NCBI RefSeq assembly: GCF_019308355.1
Contig: NZ_JAAGKM010000010.1
Span: 1-64,000 of the forward strand
Length of the DNA: 64,000 nucleotides
Source: Empedobacter falsenii
GTDB lineage: Bacteria; Bacteroidota; Bacteroidia; Flavobacteriales; Weeksellaceae
Direction: 5' to 3'
Below the pieces are notes generated by a model that was given only the letters and a program-made list of their open reading frames with translations, did no database searches and was not told the origin of the DNA. How positions within the stretch are numbered: the stretch's first letter is position 1; each line of letters starts with the position of its first letter. Below are positions 52,590 to 61,971 of the stretch, one piece after another. Both the position numbers and the translations under genes were made by a program.

Positions 52590-54041
52590 TTAATTTACAT
52601 CCCACCAAACACGCGTATTGATGTTATCTGGTCCCATTTGTTGAAGTGCGTTCTGATAGCCTTCTGGGTTATAATTTCTAACACTTGTTGGATAAAGCAT
52701 ACGACGAGGCATTTTTTTATCATTCAACATGGTAGAAGTTGTCGGTAATTTTGGAAAACCAGTTCTTTTATATTCAAACCATTGTTGGTAATCTGTAAAG
52801 AATAAAGCAAAATATTTTTGATCGATGATACGTTCTAACGTATTGTTGTATTTAATTTTTTCTTGTGCCATAAATTCAGCAGTAGGCTCGATATTCGTCC
52901 ATAATTGTACAGCAGCTTTTACAGCTTTATCATAATGAGTTTTTGCATCACCACCTAAACCTTTTTGAGCCATTTCAGCTTTTATAAACTCAACTTCAGC
53001 ATAAGTCATTAATGGAATTTTCATCGGAGCGATAACAATTGCATTGTTAGGAGATGACGGATTGAATTTGTAATCAGAACTATTTCCTTCGTAAGCTGCA
53101 GGAACTCCTTTGTAACCTAATGAAGAACCATCCAAATTAGAAGCTTTATTGACTAAAATTGGTAAACGAGGATCATTAGTTTCATTCATTTTATCAATAA
53201 AAAATGTTGTGAATGTTCGGCTATCTCTATAATCTTGTGCTCTTGGCCAAGGAGATAAACTTGGTGCTAAACCAGAAATTTGTAAAATAGCAGATTCTGA
53301 TTCACTTTCGAAAACAGGATAAGTTGTCGGATTATCAATTATTTTTTTAAGTTCTGTTAAGGCAGATGCATCACGATTCGAAATTCTTAATAATAATCTC
53401 ATTTTAAGAGAATTTGTGAATTTTTTCCAACGTGTTATATTGATGTTTTTTTCACTACTTGGGAATAAAATATCTGTACCATATTTCAGACCTAAATTAG
53501 TTACATATAATTGATTTGCTTTTTCTAAATCATTTAGTAATTGCTTATAAATATCTTCTTGTTTGTCAAACTTAGGTTTTGTAATACCTTCTTCGGCTTT
53601 TGCTGCTTCTGTAAAAGGAACATCGCCAAACATATCGGTTAAATTAGAAATTACCAATGAGCGAAGCGTCAATGCAATTGCTTGATAATTTACATCTCCT
53701 TCTTTTTCAGAAACCTTCAACATTTCTTCTAAATTTACGAGATTTTTATAAGCATTATTCCAAGTAGAGTTTCCTGTTCCTGTTGTTACATCATATCTAT
53801 GAAGCCCCATAGCATTGCTTGGAAAAGGGATGTGTACTTGCATTAATTGTGCTGTGATATCATAGTTTTTTAGAACATTGTTTTCAGCTAAATTATATAA
53901 TACAGGATTTAAAACGGAACCTGAATTAATTTCTGTGATTAAGTTTGGATCTTCATTTGCTTTCTCAAAATCGTTTGTACAAGAGAAAACAGTTGAAATT
54001 ATAGTGAAGGCAAAAAATAGTTGAATTGAAATCTTTTTCAT
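52590..54041 (-). CDS. SusD/RagB-family outer-membrane lipoprotein
   Basis: A 483-residue lipoprotein with lipobox TVFSCTN (Cys 21) and the SusD-like_2 layout: 'FEKANEDPN' just after the lipid site, helices with YKNLVNLEEML and the closing FEYKRTGFPKLP. SusD lids cover SusC to capture large substrates on the cell surface. It follows the SusC gene by 23 bases, so SusC-SusD form one unit. No glycoside hydrolase or sugar regulator accompanies them; the substrate is not a recognisable polysaccharide by context. Confidence 0.9.
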   Translation of the reverse strand: MKKISIQLFFAFTIISTVFSCTNDFEKANEDPNLITEINSGSVLNPVLYNLAENNVLKNYDITAQLMQVHIPFPSNAMGLHRYDVTTGTGNSTWNNAYKNLVNLEEMLKVSEKEGDVNYQAIALTLRSLVISNLTDMFGDVPFTEAAKAEEGITKPKFDKQEDIYKQLLNDLEKANQLYVTNLGLKYGTDILFPSSEKNINITRWKKFTNSLKMRLLLRISNRDASALTELKKIIDNPTTYPVFESESESAILQISGLAPSLSPWPRAQDYRDSRTFTTFFIDKMNETNDPRLPILVNKASNLDGSSLGYKGVPAAYEGNSSDYKFNPSSPNNAIVIAPMKIPLMTYAEVEFIKAEMAQKGLGGDAKTHYDKAVKAAVQLWTNIEPTAEFMAQEKIKYNNTLERIIDQKYFALFFTDYQQWFEYKRTGFPKLPTTSTMLNDKKMPRRMLYPTSVRNYNPEGYQNALQQMGPDNINTRVWWDVN

Positions 54042-54064
54042 TTTAATAAATTGAATGTTGTAAA

Positions 54065-57000
54065 TTATAATGAAGCTTTTAAGGTTACTCCATACGTTGC
54101 TGTTGACGGCATTTGTCCCATTTCAACTCCAGGTACATAAGTATTTCCATTTAATGATGCTGTTTCTGGATCGTATAAAGGAAAATCACTAATCGTGAAT
54201 AAATCGCGTCCGTAAACTGTTAATGACAATGCTTGTAAACCTGTTTTTGATAATAATCTTTTAGGAAAATCAAATGTTAAACTCACATCTCTTAATTTTA
54301 AATATGAAGCTTCGAATGAATTAGATTCTACATTTGCACGACGATTATATTCAGCATAATAAGTTGCCACATCAGCTTTTGTTGTATTTGGAGAATAAGT
54401 TCCGTCAGCATTCAATACAACACCATTTCCAATGATGTAACCATCTTCTCGACCAGGTAAAGAATCTGCCAATTTTCCTTGCTCCATCATTTTATGGTAA
54501 CTTTGTGAATAGACAATTCCACCATATTGTCCGTCTAAAGTAAAACTGAAACGCAATGTTTTGTATTTGAATTCGTTTGTAAACCCTGCTCGCCATTTTG
54601 GAGTTGCATCGCCAACGTATTCTAACGATCCATTTTTAATAGGAACACCAGTTTTTTTGTCATAAATGATTTGTCCCGCATCGTTTCTTACAAATTTTTC
54701 ACCATATAGAGCTGTAGAAGAACCGCCAACTTTAGCAATTTGATAAACTGTTCCAGATTGACCAAGAATCATTTGATCACCTTCTATTCCTTCTACTAAA
54801 GATTTTACTTTGTTTTCATTTTTAGACCAAGTTCCAATCATTTTCCATTCAAAATCTTTACTTTTAATTGGAGAATACGTAGCTGCTATTTCAATTCCTC
54901 GGTTTTCAATTTCTCCTCCATTTACCACTCTTCTTGAATAGCCAGTTGTGATATCATTTGGTAATTCGAAGATTTGATTTTTTGTACTTTGTTGATAAAC
55001 TGTAAAATCTAAGCTTAATCTTTTCTTGAATAATAAAGCCTCGAAACCAGTTTCCCATGATGTTGTAGATTCAGGTTTAATATCAGGATTAAATAATCTT
55101 CCAGGTACTACTGCAGATGCTGTAAAATCGCTTTGATCGTAATATCTATTTGTCCAACCTGTTGTACCTCCGTTACCAACTTTTGCAAATGATAAACGGT
55201 ATTTTAAGTAATTAATAGGTCCTTTTATTTTGAATAAATCTGACAGAATAAAACTTGAAGAGACTGAAGGATAAAAGAATGAGCTATATTTTACTGCAAC
55301 AGAAGAATTCCAGTCGTTACGACCTGTAAAATCAACGAAAATCATGTCTTTCCAACCAAATGAAGCCATTCCGTATAATGAATTTTCTTTTAAATTAGAA
55401 TCAGAAGTTCTAGCAAAAGGAGAAGTTAATCCATTCGAAAGTTTATAAACACCAGGAGAAGCTAGTCCATCTACCCAAGCGGTTAAATTTCTGTATTCAT
55501 AATTTTTTCTATTACCTCCAACATTTGCATTGAAACCAAAATCTCCCCATTTATCAGTATAAGTTAATAAGAAATCGATATTTGTTTCAGTTTTAGATAT
55601 GTCTTGTCTTTTGTAATATCCATTCGGCGTACGATTCATATCAAATGGACGTTTTTGTTCGCGCAATTGAGTATAGGTATTAATTGCAGGACGTAACATT
55701 AAGCTTAATTTATTGCTTAATTTAAAATCTGCTCTAATATTTCCAACAATTTGATTACTACTCATTGGATTAACAGCTTCGTAAGCAATAGCATAAGGAT
55801 TGTCCATGTATGAACTAAATGGGCGAATCATTTTTACTCCATTGAAATCCTTTTTCCAAATTGGTTTGTACCAATTTAAATCTACGTTTGGATTTTGGAA
55901 GATCATAAAATAAGCAATAGATCCGTTATTGTAACCAGTTCCTGGTAAATTATCACTTGTTTTGCGAGTATAGTTTAAGGCAGTCGAAACTTTGATGCGA
56001 TCACTTACTTGATAGTTTCCATTAATAGCAGCAGTATAATTTTCGTAGCCTGTATTTGGCATAATCCAGCTATTTTTCTGATGTCCAATAGAAGCTCTCA
56101 TACTTCCTTTGTCATTTCCACCAGAAAGTGTAACTGCATTACTGAAAGTGAAACCAGTTTGCCAAAACCCTTTTCTATTATCTTTATACGCACGCCATAA
56201 AGTTCTTTCAGCCCCTTGTTTTTCTAAAGTTGGATCATATTGAAAAAATGATTGTCCGTCAAATTTTGGTCCGAATGCAGAAGAAGTACTTCCTGTATTT
56301 GGTCCATCTGCTGAGGTTTGATATGAGTAATAAGGATTGCCGTTTTTATCGAAACTTTTTCCAGTTCCTTGACCATATTCATATTGAAAATCTGGCCAAT
56401 TGTTAATAACGTCAATAGCTACAGTTGATTTATATTCTAAACCTAATTGTTTACCTTTTTTACCTGATTTTGTTGTTATAATTAAAGCTCCATTTGCAGC
56501 TTTGTTTCCATAAAGAGCCGCTGCAGAAGGACCTTTTAAAACGGTTACACTTTCGATATCTGCTTGATTGATGTCAGAAATACCGTTACCAAAATCGATA
56601 GGTGAATCATTGCCCATGTAAGCAGTATTGTTTCCAGAAGAAGTCATTTCTGTACTCATTGGAACACCATCGATGACAATTAAAGCGTAATTTTTTGATT
56701 GGTCGATTGAATTTGCTCCGCGCAAAATAATTTGCTGAGAATTGATTGGTCCATTTCCTCCAGAAATAATATTAAGACCAGCTACTTTTCCTTTCAATCC
56801 CGAAGACCAGTTATTCGCTTCTGCTGTTGCAAGTTCTTCCGAACCTATATTTTGTTGAGCAAATCCTAATTTTTTCTGCTCTCGCTTTATCCCCAAAGCA
56901 GTTACAATTACCTCATTCAGTTGGTTAGATTCTTCTTGTAAAGTAATTTTTACTTGAGAAATATCTTTCGGTGTGTATTCAATAAATTTGTGTTGAGATG

Positions 57001-57268
57001 AATTTACCAATAATGTAGGATGAGCAACATTTACTGAAACAAATTCGAAAAAACCATCTCCGTCTGTAAATGTTTTAAAAGATGTTCCCTTGATGATGAT
57101 TTCTACATCTGCAATTCCTAATCCGTTTTGATCAACGATTTGACCTTTGATTGGATTTTGATCTTGAGAAATCGATTGATGATAATCTGTTTCGGTATAA
57201 GTTTTAGCATTGGCGTGTAAACTTAAAAATCCACCTAGTAGAAGTAGTGGTAATTTTAATTGCTTCAT
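54065..57268 (-). CDS. SusC/RagA-family TonB-dependent outer-membrane receptor
   Basis: A 1067-residue receptor: signal peptide from ATG 57268 (MKQLKLPLLLLGGFLSLHANA), a carboxypeptidase-like domain (about 35-115), a TonB box-like segment LNEVIVTALG, a plug (about 130-250 with 'GVAGLNIISGG' type loop and ITTKSGKKG at its end) and a long beta-barrel. The frame reaches 14 codons further to 57310, but that part overlaps the promoter element at 57308 and lacks signal features. Paired with SusD for import of a large substrate. The preceding gene is a secreted phosphoesterase. Confidence 0.92.
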   Translation of the reverse strand: MKQLKLPLLLLGGFLSLHANAKTYTETDYHQSISQDQNPIKGQIVDQNGLGIADVEIIIKGTSFKTFTDGDGFFEFVSVNVAHPTLLVNSSQHKFIEYTPKDISQVKITLQEESNQLNEVIVTALGIKREQKKLGFAQQNIGSEELATAEANNWSSGLKGKVAGLNIISGGNGPINSQQIILRGANSIDQSKNYALIVIDGVPMSTEMTSSGNNTAYMGNDSPIDFGNGISDINQADIESVTVLKGPSAAALYGNKAANGALIITTKSGKKGKQLGLEYKSTVAIDVINNWPDFQYEYGQGTGKSFDKNGNPYYSYQTSADGPNTGSTSSAFGPKFDGQSFFQYDPTLEKQGAERTLWRAYKDNRKGFWQTGFTFSNAVTLSGGNDKGSMRASIGHQKNSWIMPNTGYENYTAAINGNYQVSDRIKVSTALNYTRKTSDNLPGTGYNNGSIAYFMIFQNPNVDLNWYKPIWKKDFNGVKMIRPFSSYMDNPYAIAYEAVNPMSSNQIVGNIRADFKLSNKLSLMLRPAINTYTQLREQKRPFDMNRTPNGYYKRQDISKTETNIDFLLTYTDKWGDFGFNANVGGNRKNYEYRNLTAWVDGLASPGVYKLSNGLTSPFARTSDSNLKENSLYGMASFGWKDMIFVDFTGRNDWNSSVAVKYSSFFYPSVSSSFILSDLFKIKGPINYLKYRLSFAKVGNGGTTGWTNRYYDQSDFTASAVVPGRLFNPDIKPESTTSWETGFEALLFKKRLSLDFTVYQQSTKNQIFELPNDITTGYSRRVVNGGEIENRGIEIAATYSPIKSKDFEWKMIGTWSKNENKVKSLVEGIEGDQMILGQSGTVYQIAKVGGSSTALYGEKFVRNDAGQIIYDKKTGVPIKNGSLEYVGDATPKWRAGFTNEFKYKTLRFSFTLDGQYGGIVYSQSYHKMMEQGKLADSLPGREDGYIIGNGVVLNADGTYSPNTTKADVATYYAEYNRRANVESNSFEASYLKLRDVSLTFDFPKRLLSKTGLQALSLTVYGRDLFTISDFPLYDPETASLNGNTYVPGVEMGQMPSTATYGVTLKASL

Positions 57269-57307
57269 GACTGTAAAAATGAAATGTTTATGTGTTAAAA
57301 ATTTTAA

Positions 57308-57315
57308 CAAAACTA
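57308..57315 (-). promoter_or_regulatory. -7 promoter element of the SusC-SusD operon
   Basis: Reverse complement is TAgtTTTG, an exact match, 39 nt before the ATG at 57268. No well-spaced -33 element is seen. Confidence 0.5.
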
Positions 57316-57467
57316 GAACTTCTGTTTATGAAGTTGTTTAACTCAGGATTAAGAGATTTTTAAGTAAACATTACTAAAATAGAGGTCTTGATATTAGTTT
57401 TACATTTGAATAAAGGTTTATTGATTTTTATTTAACATGAATAAATTGTAAAATATTTTATTTAAAA

Positions 57468-57491
57468 AAGCCACTTCAAAAGAAGTGGCTT
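57468..57491 (-). terminator. Terminator of the phosphoesterase gene
   Basis: A perfect 10-bp stem AAGCCACTTC/GAAGTGGCTT with AAAA loop, followed on the minus strand by a U run, so SusC-SusD are mostly transcribed separately. Confidence 0.9.
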
Positions 57492-57512
57492 ATCAAGATG
57501 TGTATAAAACGG

Positions 57513-59066
57513 TTATTTAATAACTTCGAAAGAAGATTTTTCTGTAAAAGTGTTTCCGTACAAATCGGTTGCGCGAACTTCAATTGGATAAGTTCCAACT
57601 TTTAACTTATTCGGTAAACGAACAGACCAAATATGTTTCGAAATTTCTGGAGCAGAAGGTCTGTTACCAATATTTGTAATTTCTGCATTATCAATTTTCA
57701 TGATGGTTTCCATATAATTGTAATCAACTGTTGGATCCCAATTCATCCCTTTCCATTCACCATTATTTACGCGATATTCCACTTTATTCGATTCATGTCC
57801 CATAAAGAAATTAGCATATAAAAAAGCACGATTGCGTTTACCTTCTTTTACTTTTTTTGTGTGGTACAAGTCGATTTGTTTTTCTTTTGGTGAATTTGCA
57901 ACTTTATAATCAAATTTATATTGATTACCATCTACATGCAAAAAGGCATAACCTTTTGGTGTACCATCGCGCATCGTAGAAGCCGGAACTCCTTTAGCGT
58001 CTTTTGGTCCAGAATACCAATCACCAGAAGTTGTTCCAACATTGTACTCGTGATGAGGTTTTTGTTGTTGCCAACCATCTTGATTTGCATAAAAAATCTG
58101 TTCTTGGAAATGTGTATGAGCAGACATCGAAACTGTATTTGGATAATCTTTTAACAATTCGAATAATTGATTTCTATCTTCTGGACGTGTGTCACGCAAC
58201 GGAATATGAAATGCTAAAACAATTAAATGATCTTTTGGAACAAATTTTAAATCATTTTTGATAAACTCTAATTGATCAGGACGGAAACCTCCCCAATATC
58301 CTTTTCCATCACGAGGATCTGGATATAAAATATCATCTAAAACAATAAAATGTGCTTTACCGATATTATATGAATAATTATTTGGACCGAAATTTTTCTC
58401 GAACGTTTCATCCGAATATTGATCTTCTTTTGCATCATAATTCATATCGTGATTTCCCATAACATTGTACCAAGGTAAACCAACTTTCGAAACAGCTTTT
58501 ATATAAGATGGATGCAAATTCAAATCATCACCAACCAAATCTCCTAAAGAAAGTCCGAATTCCATTCCTTTAATTCCTTTAACATCATCAATTACACCTT
58601 TAGAGAAATACTCGATTTCTTCTTCTGTATAAGCTTGAGGATCACCAAAAATTAAAGCCGAAAATTTTTCGTTTTCTTTTGTAGGAATTAAAGCAAAATC
58701 AATACTCTTTGGAGTATTTCCAGTCGGAGCAGAACCTGCATATTCTAATTTTGGAGAGCCATTAGGTTTGTTGATGTAGTAGAATTGTGGCTGATTGAAT
58801 TCGTTTGTAGGAACTTTGTAATTTGTTGGTTTAATGACAAACAAAATAGTTTCGTTATCAATCTCGATTTGATATTCTCCTTTATCATTTGTCGAAACAA
58901 CTTGTTTTCCGTTACTAATTTGCACGTTTGCCAAACGTTTTTCTGATTTATCGAATTTATTGTTTTGATTTTTATCTTCAAAAACAATTCCTTTAGCAAG
59001 TTGTTGAGCGTTGACAGAAGTATAAAAACTTCCAAATAATACCAGCGATAATACGATTTTTTTCAT
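57513..59066 (-). CDS. Secreted calcineurin-like phosphoesterase
   Basis: A 517-residue exported enzyme. After the signal peptide (1-20) comes a SdrD-B/carboxypeptidase-like domain with VFEDKNQNNKFDKSEKRL (about 28-45), then the two-metal phosphoesterase core: GDPQ (141-144), GDLVGD (175-180), GNHD (204-207), AFHIPLRD and SAHTHFQE, all ligands present, and a C-terminal beta domain. Members hydrolyse phosphodiesters or phosphomonoesters; the substrate is unknown. It lies directly upstream of SusC-SusD in the same direction and probably supplies or processes their cargo. Confidence 0.92.
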   Translation of the reverse strand: MKKIVLSLVLFGSFYTSVNAQQLAKGIVFEDKNQNNKFDKSEKRLANVQISNGKQVVSTNDKGEYQIEIDNETILFVIKPTNYKVPTNEFNQPQFYYINKPNGSPKLEYAGSAPTGNTPKSIDFALIPTKENEKFSALIFGDPQAYTEEEIEYFSKGVIDDVKGIKGMEFGLSLGDLVGDDLNLHPSYIKAVSKVGLPWYNVMGNHDMNYDAKEDQYSDETFEKNFGPNNYSYNIGKAHFIVLDDILYPDPRDGKGYWGGFRPDQLEFIKNDLKFVPKDHLIVLAFHIPLRDTRPEDRNQLFELLKDYPNTVSMSAHTHFQEQIFYANQDGWQQQKPHHEYNVGTTSGDWYSGPKDAKGVPASTMRDGTPKGYAFLHVDGNQYKFDYKVANSPKEKQIDLYHTKKVKEGKRNRAFLYANFFMGHESNKVEYRVNNGEWKGMNWDPTVDYNYMETIMKIDNAEITNIGNRPSAPEISKHIWSVRLPNKLKVGTYPIEVRATDLYGNTFTEKSSFEVIK

Positions 59067-59200
59067 TGTGTGAATCTCTTGTTTTGTAGATGTTAAAATT
59101 CTATATTTTATGCGGTACTCGGATTAACACAACAATAAGTAAAGATTAAATTTAAGTAAATAAGAATAACATATTTTCAAATTTAATAATGGATGAATAA

Positions 59201-59231
59201 TTGTCTTTGATTATTAAATATTCTAAATTTG
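59201..59231 (+). promoter_or_regulatory. Promoter of the MFS transporter gene
   Basis: TTG at 59201-59203 and TAaaTTTG at 59224-59231 with 20 nt between, a full consensus promoter; ATG 59251 follows 19 nt after the -7 element. Confidence 0.7.
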
Positions 59232-59250
59232 TAACCGATTGCATTATGTT

Positions 59251-60459
59251 ATGGAAGAGAAATTAAGCATGAGTTCACGACAAATTTTCATGCAAATTAT
59301 AGGTTATGTAAGTTTTTCATTTATAGGTTATTTACTGATAGGTTTACCTTTGGCTATTCTACCTATTTTTATTACAAAAACATTAGGTTTTACTGAGCTT
59401 GTAGCGGGTATTGTAATTAGTTTGCAATATGTGACAACTTTTATATTGAGAGGTTATGCCGGAAAAATTGTAGATACAAAAGGTCCTAAACCAGCCGTTT
59501 TATTGAGTATGAGTTTGTTTATTTTAGCTGGAGTTTTATTATACTTTTGTTACTTCACAAGAAACAATCATTTTTTGTCATTAGCTATTCTTGTACTTGC
59601 GAGATTGGTTACTGGTGCAGCAGAAGGAATGGTAGGTGGAAGTCCGATAAACTGGGCAATTTTAAAAATTGGACAACAACATACAGCGAAAGCAATTTCT
59701 TATAATGGTGTTGCTAGTTATGGTGCATTGGCAATTGGAGCACCATTGGGAGTTATCTTAAATCAATATTTTGGACTTGGTTTTATTGGTTTGTTTAGTA
59801 TTGTTTGTGCGATTATAGGTTATTTTTTAGCTAGAAATAAAGAGAATATATTAACTGCAGTTTCAAAAGTTCCGCAACCATTTATAAGTGTATTGAAAAC
59901 AGTTGCTCCTTTTGGAATTTGTTTAGCACTTGCAGGTCTTGGATTTGGAGGAATTTCCAATTTTATAACACTTTACTACGACTTTTATAGTTGGTCGAAT
60001 GCAGCTTTATGTTTAAGTGTTTTCAGTTTATTGTTTATTGCAGGACGATTATTTTTTAATAGTTCAATTAATACATTAGGAGGATTAAAAGTTGGAATTA
60101 TTTGCATGATAGTCGAAACGATAGGTTTATTAATTCTTTTTAGTGCGCCAAATTCTTTTATCGCTCTTATTGGTGCAGGTATTACAGGAATTGGTTTTTC
60201 ATTGGTTTTTCCTGCGATGGGAGTAGAGGCTGTTGCTTTGGTTTCAGATAATAGTAAAGGAGCTGCTTTAGCTGCGTATGGCTTGTTTATTGATATCTCA
60301 TTGGGAATTACAGGTCCTCTAATTGGTGGTGTTATCAGTTTGTTTGGAATGTCAAACTTATTTGGTTTTTGTAGTTTGTTTGTGTTTATAGGATTATTGT
60401 ATAGTTATTATTTACAAACAAAAAAAAATCGTTCAGAATTTAATAATTCCGAACGATAA
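59251..60459 (+). CDS. MFS transporter (YfcJ/YhhS-like)
   Basis: A 402-residue inner-membrane transporter with twelve hydrophobic helices. The loop 2-3 motif is GYAGKIVDTKGPKP (about 70-83) and a charged helix-4 motif LARLVTGAAEGMVGGSPINW (about 121-140) is visible, as in the YfcJ/YhhS branch of predicted exporters. Substrate unknown. The open frame begins at TTG 59239; ATG 59251 (MEEKLSMSSRQ) fits the promoter distance better. Its last 20 bases overlap the end of the converging DUF5715 gene. Confidence 0.88.
   Translation: MEEKLSMSSRQIFMQIIGYVSFSFIGYLLIGLPLAILPIFITKTLGFTELVAGIVISLQYVTTFILRGYAGKIVDTKGPKPAVLLSMSLFILAGVLLYFCYFTRNNHFLSLAILVLARLVTGAAEGMVGGSPINWAILKIGQQHTAKAISYNGVASYGALAIGAPLGVILNQYFGLGFIGLFSIVCAIIGYFLARNKENILTAVSKVPQPFISVLKTVAPFGICLALAGLGFGGISNFITLYYDFYSWSNAALCLSVFSLLFIAGRLFFNSSINTLGGLKVGIICMIVETIGLLILFSAPNSFIALIGAGITGIGFSLVFPAMGVEAVALVSDNSKGAALAAYGLFIDISLGITGPLIGGVISLFGMSNLFGFCSLFVFIGLLYSYYLQTKKNRSEFNNSER
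60421..60457 (-). terminator. Minus-strand terminator lying inside the end of the MFS gene
   Basis: A 13-bp stem (60428-60440 with 60445-60457) with one G-T wobble on the minus strand, followed there by a run of eight U. It stops the DUF5715 transcript but its DNA also codes the last residues of the MFS protein. Confidence 0.85.
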
Positions 60460-61021
60460 TATGAAAACATCTAATTTTAGATTCTTTTACGTAGTAAATT
60501 TTACCTGTTCTAACATAATTTTTTAGCACTTGTTCTAACTCTTTTTCTAGTTTAGAATCAGGTCTAATTTTATGATTAAACCTAACATAAGAAATATCAA
60601 AAGCAGCACCAAAATTATGTGAACTATCATTAGAAGAAGCATTTTTATTAATTCCTCTCAAACGATTTTGATCATGTAGCGTTCGTGTCATTGATGTAAC
60701 AACGAAAAAATTTTGACCTGTTGTTTTTACAAAATCTCTTGCAATACTTGTCAAAATATCTCGACCTTTTGGAATAAGATACGAATGACTATGCGTTAAA
60801 TCACCAACTCGCCAACCATAACCACGTTGTTTTATTTTAACCAATTTACCTTGATTGATATATTTGTTCAACTTTTTATCACCATCAATTAGCTCAAGTT
60901 TATGAGATTTTGCGGCATTCAAATGCTGAACATATTCTTTAGAAGGTTCTATAATAACTCGAGATTGAGCGTAACCGAATAAAGAAGAGCAAATAAAAAA
61001 AGTTGTTAAAAATTGTTTCAT
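60440..61021 (-). CDS. DUF5715 protein, M15/LAS-type metallopeptidase-like (copy 1)
   Basis: A 193-residue exported protein with signal peptide (1-18, ending GYAQ). The C-terminal half has TSMTRTLHDQNRL, SSHNFGAAFDISYV (HxxxxxxD zinc-site pattern) and CFHIIV, the arrangement of LAS-type D,D- and L,D-carboxypeptidases that trim peptidoglycan. Family DUF5715 is little studied. Paralog lies 43 bp upstream, so they may be one operon or a duplication. Overlaps the converging MFS gene by 20 bases. Confidence 0.8.
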   Translation of the reverse strand: MKQFLTTFFICSSLFGYAQSRVIIEPSKEYVQHLNAAKSHKLELIDGDKKLNKYINQGKLVKIKQRGYGWRVGDLTHSHSYLIPKGRDILTSIARDFVKTTGQNFFVVTSMTRTLHDQNRLRGINKNASSNDSSHNFGAAFDISYVRFNHKIRPDSKLEKELEQVLKNYVRTGKIYYVKESKIRCFHIIVRNY

Positions 61022-61064
61022 GATTCAATTCTCTTCTGCAAAAATAGAAAAGAACTTTTATATA

Positions 61065-61709
61065 TTACATTGTTGTTGATTTAAATTGATCGGGATTACG
61101 AACCGTTACATGAAAACAGTGTTGTCTATATTCTTTGATATAGTAAATTTTACCGTCTTCTTGCAATTGTTTTAAAATCGCTTCTAAATTATCACGATGA
61201 GTTTTGCTATACGTATATTTATTATTGAATTTTGTATACGACAAATCAAAAGAAGCACCATAGTTATGAGAACTTTCGCCTTTTGCTGCATTGCTATTTA
61301 CTCGTCTTAAACTTGCTTGACTTTCTTCAGAACGGGTAAGCGAAGTTACAGTAATTGTAGCATTGTTTTCGTCCAGAAATTTTGAAGCAATTCGTTCCAA
61401 CACAGTTTTTGCTCTGTTATTTAAAAAAGCTTTACTGTGTGTTAATTTCTCAATTGTGTACCCATTTCCTTCTTCAGGAATTGCAACTAATTTTTTTGTA
61501 GCAACTAAACCTTCAATATCATCAAAACTCTTCACGATTGGAATGTTGAATGATTCTGCTGCCATTAAATGATCGTCATAAGTTACTTTTTTTGTAGAGA
61601 TAGAAGTGGATGAAGAGGCAGAATTTTCTGCTAAAATGTAACTTTCTTGACTTTGAGCTGAAATAAATATTCCGCTAAAAAGACAAGAAAGGGCAATTAA
61701 TTTTTTCAT
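61065..61709 (-). CDS. DUF5715 protein, M15/LAS-type metallopeptidase-like (copy 2)
   Basis: A 214-residue exported protein, signal peptide 1-18 (ISAQS), paralogous to the next gene downstream: TSLTRSEESQASLRRV, SSHNYGASFDLSYTKF with His and Asp of a zinc site, and CFHVTVRN near the end. It differs by a longer N-terminal Ser/Thr-rich segment (about 20-45) and in the middle domain. Likely acts on peptidoglycan in the periplasm; no substrate has been shown to my knowledge. Confidence 0.8.
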   Translation of the reverse strand: MKKLIALSCLFSGIFISAQSQESYILAENSASSSTSISTKKVTYDDHLMAAESFNIPIVKSFDDIEGLVATKKLVAIPEEGNGYTIEKLTHSKAFLNNRAKTVLERIASKFLDENNATITVTSLTRSEESQASLRRVNSNAAKGESSHNYGASFDLSYTKFNNKYTYSKTHRDNLEAILKQLQEDGKIYYIKEYRQHCFHVTVRNPDQFKSTTM

Positions 61710-61924
61710 GTTTTAAATTATTACGCGACAAAATTAGAAGTTACAATTTAATAAAGACTTGTTAAAAATTATAATATTTAGGTAAACTTTTTTTAAAATT
61801 TTCTTAAATCTGTTCTCAAAATAGCATTGCTAGATAGATTGATAGAAATTTAAATTTCATCACATTTGAAACATAAAATATTCTTAAATATAAATTCTAA
61901 TAGATTAAATCCTACTAAATTCGC
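61710..61924. other. Intergenic region, no gene seen
   Basis: AT-rich DNA between the divergent DUF5715 and aguB genes; both promoters must lie here and only the aguB -7 element is clear. Confidence 0.6.
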
Positions 61925-61932
61925 TATTTTTG
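61925..61932 (+). promoter_or_regulatory. -7 promoter element of the aguB-bla-aguA operon
   Basis: TAttTTTG, an exact consensus match 39 nt before the aguB ATG; no clear -33 TTG at the usual distance. Confidence 0.55.
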
Positions 61933-61971
61933 TAATTATTATTCATTTTTATTTTTAGACCTATTTATAAA

